NCBI GenBank assembly: GCA_036583965.1
Contig: JAZBQD010000030.1
Span: 108,536,662 to 108,600,661, forward strand
Length of the DNA stretch: 64,000 bases
Direction: 5' to 3'
From: Prunella strophiata
Lineage: Eukaryota > Chordata > Aves > Passeriformes > Prunellidae
Shown here: piece after piece, positions 48,473 through 57,349 of the stretch
How the letters are laid out: every line of letters starts with the position of its first letter
How positions within the stretch are numbered: position 1 is the first letter of the stretch
Notes under the pieces: model-generated
What the model was told of the DNA's origin: nothing
Database searches by the model: none
Seen by the model: the letters and a program-made list of their open reading frames with translations, nothing else
Translations under genes and position numbers: made by a program

Positions 48473-51309
48473 CTGGCCACAGTCTGAGCTGCAGGCCTTC
48501 CTCCTACCAAGTAAAATCAAAAAACATGATGTGAACTTGGGGGATGGAACAATACATTAACTTCAAAGAGAAGAAGCAATCATGTCTTCCTGATAAATGC
48601 ACAAGGTGATGCATCCCAAGGAGGGATTGTTCACCAGGACAAGCAGGGATCTCTTCTGCCACAAGATAACCTTGCCAGGACTGTTTCTTCAAGGGTTCAC
48701 AACAACCTCAGCTGAGGCCAGCCTCTGGTTTAAAACCTCATGTGTTGCATGAAGCCAAGGGTGTCTCTGAGCCTGCACAGACCTCACACTAAAGGGGAAA
48801 AGTCAGAGCACAGATTTAAAATATTGAGGACCAGGTGCTTGATATCCACTGGCCTTCCCAGCCTGCCCAGCAGTGTGGTCACTGGGAACAGCCAGGCATC
48901 TGCTCCTGCACAAGGCTGGAGATCCTGGCAGGTCCCCACCAGTGCTTGGTCACAGCCACCCTCCTCCAGAACGAGATCTCCAGAACCAGCAAGAAGGTGT
49001 CAGTGAGGCACAGGACCTTGAACTGCATTGCTGGGAGTGTTGGGGCCAAAAGAAGAGAAATGGCAGGGTTCAGTTTCCATAAATACAATTTGTCTTGGGA
49101 TCCTTTCATTCTTCTTGTTATTCCCCACCCACTCTCCCACCCCACCCTCCCATCCTCCCCACCATGATCCTTTTTCTTTCCATAATGTTTTTGACTTAGA
49201 GCAGAGAGAGAATATTTTGCCATACTCTAAATAATATTAGGGTTTTCAGCTCCTACCTTTCATCCACTGTGTGGAGCATGGCAGACTGTGAATAAGCCTT
49301 TTCCAAAACAAACATTAAAACCACATTGACAATTTAAGTCACATATGTGCCTAAAGATGTTTTATACTCTACTGTCACAAACAACACCTACAATCTGCTA
49401 GAAATTAATGGGATAAGAGGATGCAAAGCACATCTCTCTGGTTCAGTGAGCATTTGATGGACACCATGGGTGGGATTTATCTCCTATCAAGTCAGCAAGT
49501 TGCTCCCATTTGAATTTGCTGAATTTAGCTACAGTGCTTTACTTCATTTCTAGCCCTGCCTCCATTCCCTGCCTTGTGTGAAATGAAATAAGTGATTTTC
49601 AGCTGAGCTTCTCACTGATAGTGATCTGTGTCATGGAATCATCTCACACCAGACATCCTGCTTAACTGCAGGTTCTGGGAACCTGATAGCTGAGCCTCTG
49701 CTGCAGAGCTGCTTGAGGAAACATTTATATGTGGCTTCTCAGAGACATCCATTCTGCAGTGAGGGTACTCACAGGTGAGTGCTGAAATAACCAGCTGGGC
49801 AGCAGAGGGGAAATTTCTGCTTTTGTATCTGTTGCCTCTATTACTAGTTTCCCTCCCTTAGCCTTAGCAAGTAAAAAAAAAAAAAAAAACACACAAAAAA
49901 AAAAAAACAAACCAAAAAAAAAAAAAAAAAACCCAAAAAAACCAAACCACCTCAAAACACACACACAAAACCAGGAAAAAATAAAACCCCTATAACAAAA
50001 ACCCCGCATAAAATCCACAAAAAATATTTCACTCCTAAATGACAGTGAAGCCTATAGATTAAGGATATCTCTAATTTATTTTTTTTACCATTGGTTGTCA
50101 CAGCAGGAAAGGCACTGTAGAGTTTTATAATTGTTTAGTTTCAAATGGGGAGGTCTTTTATTTTCAACTCCTTTTTCTGTCTTTAAATTAGCACTTGGAG
50201 TGTTAGTCTTTGTTGCTGCAGCCCTTATCAGCAGGGCAGGAGACAGTGATTGCCTAGTATCTGAAAACTACAGTGAAATTAAACCTTAATTAGTTGCTTC
50301 AACGGGGTATGAGATAGACTTTGAAGGACTTAAAGATACATGTTCCAAATTGGTTTCAGGTTTACTGAGAAAGTCTGAGCATGTACACCTTGCATGATTA
50401 AAAGGGAGAACACCAAACTTTCTTCCAGGAAAAAGTCTGATCATTTACTATGATGTCATTACTGAAATTACAAGGGGAAAACTAGAGAAGACTTTCCATG
50501 CACAGTCTACCATTCCCTCCCTCTGGGATGACAGGTCATAGCTTATTTATGCACCACAGTCTCTCCAAAGCAGAGCAAAAAACAAACAGCCAGAATAAAT
50601 AGATGAAAAACGGCAACCATAAGCGTTTACTCATTTCTTGCAAACTCTCTTAGGGGGAAAAAAAAAGAAACCTTATGAAAATGTTAATAAGAAGGGGCAG
50701 GAGTAAGAGAGAGAAACAACTGGATGCCCATGGCACCAAGGGCAGATTTAGCAAGCTCTGTGGCAGACAAACACCTGACCAAAGAGGCATGAAACATCCC
50801 AGCCTCACTTCCTAGGGGGTGTTTAGCAGCTCACACACTCCTGGGTGAGCTAGGCCCCGAGTCACTGGAGAAGCTTCCAACCCAAACAACTGTCACATTC
50901 CATATTTCCCATAAAAGCAGCTCTTAGCTAAAGCCCTGTGTTTGGCTTGGCCTGCAGGAATCTGCCAAGTGACTCATGGAGCAGATCCCCTCCCTCTGTG
51001 CTTTCCACTTTCCTGGAAAGGAGCATCACAGCAGTAACACACACAGTGTAACAATGGTACTGCAGCCTCCAAGGCTGAGCTGTGCTCAGTTTTGCCTCCA
51101 GATGCTAAAGAGCAGCATAGGACCACTGCTGTCAGAAGGACAAGGCATGCAAAGCCAATCCACAGCTTCCCACTCCAGTGCAATGGTCACAGGGGATGCA
51201 GCTGGGCTGGAGTTTAAAGGCATAAATCCATTAAGTGACAATTCTGCTCTTTGCAGAGCTGATCACAAGGTGATTTTGAACCAGGGCCTTCCCTGTGGCA
51301 GGTGGCTTC
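48473..51309. other. Non-coding sequence
   Basis: Contains a GC-richer block at about 48820-49080 with open frames on both strands (see findings) and an A-rich tract at 49873-49960. The rest is AT-rich unique DNA. Confidence 0.4.
49873..49960. repeat. A-rich low-complexity tract
   Basis: Runs of A interrupted by CAC and CC. Phe-rich minus-strand frames here are compositional. Confidence 0.85.
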
Positions 51310-51525
51310 AGCAGTTAAGGACAGACTCCCAGGGATGTGGTCACAGCCCCAAGCTTGCCAGAGCTCAAGAAGCATCTGGACAATGCTCTTGGATGGTGTG
51401 ACTCATGGTGTGACTCTCAGGTGTGACTCTCAGGGCTGTCTTTGCAGGCCCAGGAGCTGGACTTATTGAAGAGATCCTGGTGGGTCCTTCCAACTCAGGA
51501 TATTCTATGTTGCTATGATTCTATG
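51310..51525 (+). mobile_element. CR1 LINE 3' fragment, about 215 bp
   Basis: GGGATGTGGTCACAGCCCCA, then GAGCTCAAGAAGCATCTGGA and CAATGCTCTTGG, then CTTCCAACTCAGGATATTCT and two ATTCTATG-type octamers at the right end. Plus strand. A TGTGACTC segment that is single in the family pattern I know is present three times at 51395-51432. Confidence 0.92.
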
Positions 51526-51694
51526 ACTATGAAGACTTCAAGAGACCTCTCTGCTATTATTTCTTAAAAACTTTCATACAATAGTGACAGAACAGCAAGA
51601 CGATTTAGTTTTTATATGCTTTGGAAGAATATTGGAGTAGGGGCAGTGTGTATCTCAAAAATCTCCATTACTGTTCATAAGATGCAGCTCAGTC

Positions 51695-51716
51695 ATGGAA
51701 TCCCAGGGTTGGAAGA
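51695..51716 (-). mobile_element. CR1 LINE, 3' end, left part of a copy split by an LTR
   Basis: TGGAATCCCAGGGTTGGAAGA is the conserved CR1 3' segment on the minus strand. The sequence resumes at 52342 after the LTR, where GGAAGAGACCTCAGGATGTC continues the same motif. GGAAGA is the duplicated target site. Confidence 0.85.
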
Positions 51717-52341
51717 TGTTGCGGGTCTCTCAGGAGCTCGAGGTGACCCTGATCTGTTTGAGAGTCTCTGTGTCCCAGCCCAAGAACCAAAGAAGGAGTC
51801 AGGAGTCTTCTTGTGCAGTTTCCAAGGTTGTTTATTTTTCCTTATCTAACAAATTTTCTCCCTGACCAGCCCAGCTCTGTTCAGCAGGTCAGTCTGAGGC
51901 ACACTGCCCACCTCTGGGGTGGTGTTGTCTTTTTATACTAAAAACTACCTGTACATTATTTACAGTTATTTTCCAATACCTATCACCTGTGTTACACAGT
52001 CCAACTCTACTCTAAACCAATCCAAAAGTGCCACCATCACCCAGAAGATGGAGGCTGTGAAGAAGGAGAAAGAAGGACAGAACACGCCCAAATTCCTCCA
52101 TCTTGAGCCCTGAACCCTTATTCTAAAAAACCCTAAAATTCTATATTTTCACCCTGTGAGAAACTTATTATTATTCTACTTAATTTTTGTGGCTTGTAAC
52201 TCTTCATATAAGGTTGGTAATTTTTTCCATGGCTCAAAATCAAAGGCACAGGGGTCTTGGGCTCTGTGCCAAGGTCTCTGAGCCCCCTGCCAGGGGCTGG
52301 AGCCATCCAGGGCAGCCAAAGGAATGTCTTGACTTCCAACA
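51717..52341 (-). mobile_element. Solo LTR (family A, copy 2), 625 bp, nested in a CR1
   Basis: The left end is TGTTGCGGG and the right end is TTCCAACA. A perfect 6-bp direct repeat, GGAAGA, lies at 51711-51716 and 52342-52347. On the minus strand it aligns throughout with the LTR at 47391-48014, including the TATA box and AATAAA signal. It differs by point changes and terminal substitutions, so the copies are old enough to have diverged. Inserted into a pre-existing CR1, which fixes the relative order. No viral genes adjoin it. Confidence 0.93.
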
Positions 52342-52630
52342 GGAAGAGACCTCAGGATGTCATTTGGGCTCCCCCCACCATGTCTGTGTCTCTTTAGCAC
52401 TTGGGAGAACTGGACCCAGTGCTTCACGTGCTTGAGCAAAGGGGAAGGATCTTCTCCCCTGACCTGCTGGCATCCCCCTCTGGGTGCAGCCCTGAGTCCT
52501 GTCAGTCCTTCTTTGACACAAGGACACTTTGCTGGCTCAGGTTCAGCCCTGGAATCATGGCTCTGGCATATCAGCCTCTCCTCCTGATCTGCTGCCATTG
52601 GCCTCCTGGCTGAGGACAAGCTGCCCCACC
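52342..52630 (-). mobile_element. CR1 LINE, right part of the copy split by the LTR
   Basis: Continues GGAAGAGACCTCAGGATGTC from the left part. Weaker CR1-like segments follow (CCTGACCTGCTGG; ACACTTTGCTGGCTCAGG). The far limit is uncertain because similarity fades. Confidence 0.65.
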
Positions 52631-54096
52631 ATCCAGACCATGAATGAAGATGTGAAACAGGGCTGATGCTTGACTTTGTTCCATTTTCCACTTCTTTTTG
52701 TCATGTACAAATTGTGTGAACTATAAAATGCAACCATGAAATCATGTTCATTTTTCTATGTCAACTGTGATACCAAAAATTTAAAAACACAGCCACAGAA
52801 ACTTGGACTAACAGAAAATGAAAACTTATTCAAAAGAGGATTTCAAGGCCTCATCTGAGAAGGACAGGAAAACCAAATGAACTTTGTGCTCTTCCTGCAG
52901 TGAGTTTAATGAAGAACTGCTCATTAAGTGGTTGTTTGGGTCCCTTACCTAACCATCACTTGGGCTTACAGAACTGTAATTTTAGAGCATGGAGAAGTCC
53001 TAGATAAAAGCTTTTATTTTACTTGCAGCAATATATCCTCTCTTGATACTAGCTAAGAGAACAAAAACAGTGAAAAAAATAGAAAAGGAAAAACAAGGTG
53101 AATTCTAAGTATAATAGTGTTAAAACATAAAAGAACAATTTTGTACCTACAGGGATCCTATATTTTGTATATCCTTTATTCTGCATTGCACAGAAGACAG
53201 ACTAAAATTCTTCTTTAAAATATTCTCTGTGTCTACAAAAAGATAATCATGACTATTTGCCCTTCAAATAAGAGCATTCAAATCATCTGTTGTGCAGCCA
53301 AATGTCCTATTAATGGCTGGCCTCAGGAAGTGTAGCAGACTGAACACCTAGTGACTACCTTGGTTGCTGCACCAGCAGTTTCTCCTTGAGGGAAAAAATG
53401 AAAAGAAGAGAAAAAAATCCCCCACAACCCCTCCCCAAACTCCACCTTATTACCATTTGCAAGGTTCTGGAGAGGATGGATGCTTGCCAGCATTCAGGTA
53501 AGCAACTTCCCATTATCAAAGGTGTTATGGAAAACCTTCCTGAATAAAATTTGTGTTTGGAAGGGTTTCTGTTATTCAAGCAAGTGTGCTCTACAATTTT
53601 ACCTGTGCTCACACAGGGCATTTAAAGGGTGTTTTAGGTGAAGGAAAGGCACTTTTGCTCTGCAGTTTGATGTCATTTGTTGAGAACAGGGTCTGCTATT
53701 CCTGTGCCAGCCCTCTCCCACCCTCCTCCAGGAGTTTGCTTCCCTTCTCTTCCCAGAAACTTGTGCTGCTGTTTGTATCTCCAGAGGGGGTTTTCAGCAG
53801 CCTCAGCATCTCATCCTGCCAGGCCCAAGCAGGAGGCACAGGCTGCAGAATTTAAAATCAATGTTAGACCTTCAGAGACACAACCTGAATGCAAGCAGTG
53901 TTCACCTATTACACTGATTTCATCATCTGATTCCTGAAGTGTCAATTCCTTTATGTAATTTGGGCTGTAACAGCTTGATATTGACAAGAAATAAGATGAA
54001 CTTGGATCCTGTGTGACTGACATCATTTAATAGCTAAAGGTATCTGAGAGATGCATTAGGGATGCCACTGCAGAAATTCCTGAACCAAACCATGTG
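52631..54096. other. Non-coding unique sequence
   Basis: AT-rich DNA without recognised genes or repeats. A GC-richer stretch at about 53640-53850 has chance frames. Confidence 0.45.
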
Positions 54097-54762
54097 GAAA
54101 TAAACAGTGCTGAACTCTAGAAATAAACAATGCTGGACTCTAGAAATAAACAGTGCTGAACTCTAGAAATAAACAATGCTGGACTCTAGAAATAAACAAT
54201 GCTGGACTCTAGAAATAAACAATGTTGAACTCTAGAAATAAACAATGCTGAACTCTAGAAATAAACAATGCTGGACTCTAGAAATAAACAATGCTGAACT
54301 CTAGACATAAACAATGCTGAACTCTAGAAATAAACAATGTTGAACTCTAGAAATAAACAATGCTGAACTCTAGAAATAAACAATGTTGAACTCTAGAAAT
54401 AAACCATGCTGGACTCTAGAAATAAACAATGTTGAACTCTAGAAATAAACAATGCTGAACTCTAGAAATAAACAATGCTGGACTCTAGAAATAAACAATG
54501 TTGAACTCTAGAAATAAACAGTGCTGAACTCTAGAAATAAACAGTGCTGAACTCTAGAAATAAACAATGCTGAACTCTAGAAATAAACAATGTTGAACTC
54601 TAGAAATAAACAATGCTGAACTCTAGAAATAAACAGTGCTGAACTCTAGAAATAAACAATGTTGAACTCTAGAAATAAACAATGCTGAACTCTAGAAATA
54701 AACAGTGCTGAACTCTAGAAATAAACAGTGCTGAACTCTAGAAATAAACAATGCTGAACTCT
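54097..54762. repeat. 23-bp minisatellite, 29 units with four main variants
   Basis: The unit is GAAATAAACAATGCTGAACT followed by CTA. Four variants are interleaved: ...CAGTGCTGAA (7 units), ...CAATGCTGGA (5, plus one with CCATG), ...CAATGTTGAA (7) and ...CAATGCTGAA (8, plus one starting GACATAAA). A C-D-A triplet of variants is itself duplicated (54580-54648 and 54649-54717), so expansion happened in multi-unit blocks. There are no spacers, so it is not a CRISPR array. Not coding. Confidence 0.97.
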
Positions 54763-54935
54763 TGTCTCTTTTCCCTCCCTCCCAGCACCAGGCAGCCCCT
54801 GGAGGTGGATCCTGTGACACAGTGCCCATCCCTTGGGATGCCTTTGGGCACATCCTTTGGCACTCCTGCCTTCCCCCTGGCATCACCCACACCTTGCACA
54901 GCTAAAGTCCTGCAGTGCTCTCATGCCATGACACC
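54763..54935. other. Unique spacer between the minisatellite and an LTR
   Basis: About 170 bp of GC-richer sequence with no recognised feature. Confidence 0.5.
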
Positions 54936-54939
54936 ATCA

Positions 54940-55418
54940 TGTTAGGAAAAATAATCCACAAACATCAGAGGTTTATGCCCAAAAAGGAGACACAGGAGTT
55001 CTTTTACTTTATTCGAATAAAGGGAGAGTCCATGGGGCATTCCCCTGGGGTCTCTCCAATTTTTGGAGGACGCAGCCTCCTTTTTATCCCAATTTCCCAT
55101 TTCCCTCTCTCTTTCCCCATTGGCTGAGGTACTTGAGAGGTACAGACTTCCCGATGCGCCTGATACAGAAGATTTCCCTCTAATGTATAACCCTTTCTTT
55201 AATTTTTAATTCTTACAGAATTTAAGGATTCTCTTTCCTATTGTTTCTTTCATCTTACAATGTCTAGCAACCCTAGAGTTTATTTGTAAAAGTAAATATC
55301 TCTCCCCATTCATCAATCAGTGGAATCTTCCCCATTGTTTCTTTTATGTCCCAGTGCTAACTTTATCTACCAGCAGACCCACAGCTTGTTTGTAAAGGCA
55401 CCTCTACTATTCCTCTCA
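54940..55418 (-). mobile_element. Solo LTR (family B, copy 2), 479 bp
   Basis: TGTTAGGAAAA at the left and TCCTCTCA at the right, with a 4-bp direct repeat, ATCA, at 54936-54939 and 55419-55422. It is close to identical to 44975-45467 along most of its length and in the same orientation. It lacks about 14 bp that the other copy has near 45300. Minus-strand AATAAA lies inside CTTTATTCGAATAAAG. The 4-bp duplication suggests an ERV1-like integrase. No viral genes adjoin it. Confidence 0.9.
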
Positions 55419-55422
55419 ATCA

Positions 55423-57102
55423 CATCAAATCCCAGCTTTGCACTGCCCAGCTGCACGAGCAGTGAGCAACCCTCCTGCTGTCATGTTACACCAAGGCCAA
55501 GGAACCTCTCAGAAGAGATTTCTTCTGCTGCCTTCTCCCTGCTGCTTCACCCAGACCACAGAGAAGGTTCTCCTTACTAGGACAACTTTTGTGGCTACAG
55601 CTAGAGCCAAAACCTGCTGTGCCCTTGGTGAGCACCACTCATCACATCAGTGTGAGCAGCCCCCAACGGGGTCACAGCCTCTGGGAGAAAACAGATCCCT
55701 GCTCTTGGAGACCTGCTTGGTATCCTTGGAATGGTTCTGTGCTGGGAACCACCTGGAGCACTGTTCTGCTTAGTTTTCATGTCAGTCAGCAGCAGCTAGC
55801 ATGGTCAGGGAGCAACAAGGCTGTTGGTAGGCCAGGAACATAGACACAGGGCTGAGAGAGAGAAGACATGATGTACCTGGTGGTGCAGCCTCAGCAGAGC
55901 AAAAAGGATTCATGCTGGAGTGTTGAAGATGCATCTGGAAAAATTGTATGGAAAAAGCTGCTCCCTGTAGTATCTTTCCCACATGCTTTGGCAACATGAG
56001 AGAGGGGGGGGGATATACAAATGTCACACTTGTTTTAGCACTGGCACCAAGCAACGTATCTCTCTGCAGAATGCAGGTCCAAAATTTTGACAGACCTGAG
56101 GAAAACCTTTCTTCCCTGCCATATACATCTTGCATGAAGCTTTTGAGGCAGAATCTTGTCAGGAAATATTTCTGGAGCCACCAGCCAGAGTCCCAATATG
56201 TGTGCTGGAATTTGTTTCACTGGAAGTGAACCACTGGGCTCTGGACTGCAGGCACTTGTGGTATTTGGGTAGTAAATCATCACACTGTCCAAGCATGGAG
56301 CTCATTCCCCAGGAGAATGCCACCAGGCTGATTAATCAAACATAGAATCCTCCAAAATTACTTTTAACTGTGCTCTGATTTGCCTAAACATGGTCTCACA
56401 TTTGTGCCAGGATGTCCTGTGAGGGTTTCCAAACCACTTCTCTGTTCTAAACCTGGGAACAAAAATAAGCACAGTGGTCCTAGGACTGTCCATATCACTT
56501 TTGCTAGAAATACTTCTGGCACTGACCAAAGGTGATCTGGTTTTTATGCAGGGCAGCTCCTGGGACAGGATGAGAATAAATTGTTTATATGCTTCATTTG
56601 CTCTCATGTTACAGCACCTCATTTGCAGAGCTCCCATCCCAGGATCATATTGTTTGCAACAACTCTCCTGAAGAGTTGATTTTGTTCCAGGTAAGGGCAG
56701 AGTGCAGCCCTTCAGAGGAACAGATCCAGCCCCATGTGGGCTGCAGGGCTCTGGCAGCTCAGCTGGCACAGCAAAGGCTGTGGGAAGAGCTGGGGTGCCT
56801 CAAAGTCTCTTAAAGGCAGAGGCTGCTCACAGGGAGACAACACATTTCTGCTTCATCCTGAAGGTCCTCTCACACTCAGCCCATGCATTTCTCACTCCAA
56901 GGCCCTGCCTCAGGTGTCCTCTGCATTCCCAAGTACCTGAGCAAGGTGTCCCTGAGGGACCCAGCAGTGCACTGAGGGTATTGCCAGTGGCAGTGGTCAG
57001 CAAACAGCATCACTCACAATCCCTCACCAGGCCTTTGCCTGTGCCCTGCAAGTGTTTGGTCCTTGGAAACTGTGTATGATGGTCTTAGCTTTCTAAAACA
57101 AC
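55423..57102. other. Non-coding unique sequence
   Basis: No exon or repeat recognised. A G run lies at about 56004-56012. Short frames on both strands have no family resemblance. Confidence 0.45.
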
Positions 57103-57349
57103 TTTCTTTCTTTTTTCTTTTTTTTTCTTTTTTTTTCTTTTTTTTTCTTTCTTTCTTTCTTCTTTCTTCTTTCTTCTTTCTTCTTTCTTTCTTCTTTCTT
57201 CTTCTTTCTTTCTTTCTTTCTTCTTTCTTTCTTTCTTTCTTCTTTCTTCTTTCTTTCTTTCTTTCTTTCTTCTTTCTTTCTTTCTTTCTTCTTTCTTCTT
57301 TCTTCTTTCTTTCTTTCTTTCTTTCTTTCTTCTTTCTTCTTTCTTCTTT
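57103..57349. repeat. Long pure pyrimidine tract, CTTT/CTT type
   Basis: About 245 bp of only C and T on the plus strand: TTTTTTTTC units at the left, then mixed CTTT and CTT units. The complement is pure purine (GAAA/GAA). The Phe/Ser-rich and Lys/Glu-rich frames across it are artefacts. Such mirror-repeat tracts can form triplex (H-DNA) and are usually unstable in length. Confidence 0.97.

Noticed and set aside
47391..52341. DNA transposon with long inverted ends
   Set aside because: Each arm has its own TG/CA ends, promoter and poly(A) signals and its own 6-bp duplication, so they are two LTR insertions.
54097..54762. CRISPR-like array or coding repeat
   Set aside because: No spacers; period 23 breaks the frame and produces stops.
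44975..55418. One 10-kb provirus bounded by two LTRs
   Set aside because: The two LTRs have different flanking 4-bp duplications at their own ends and the interval contains no gag, pol or env, but other repeats and unique DNA.
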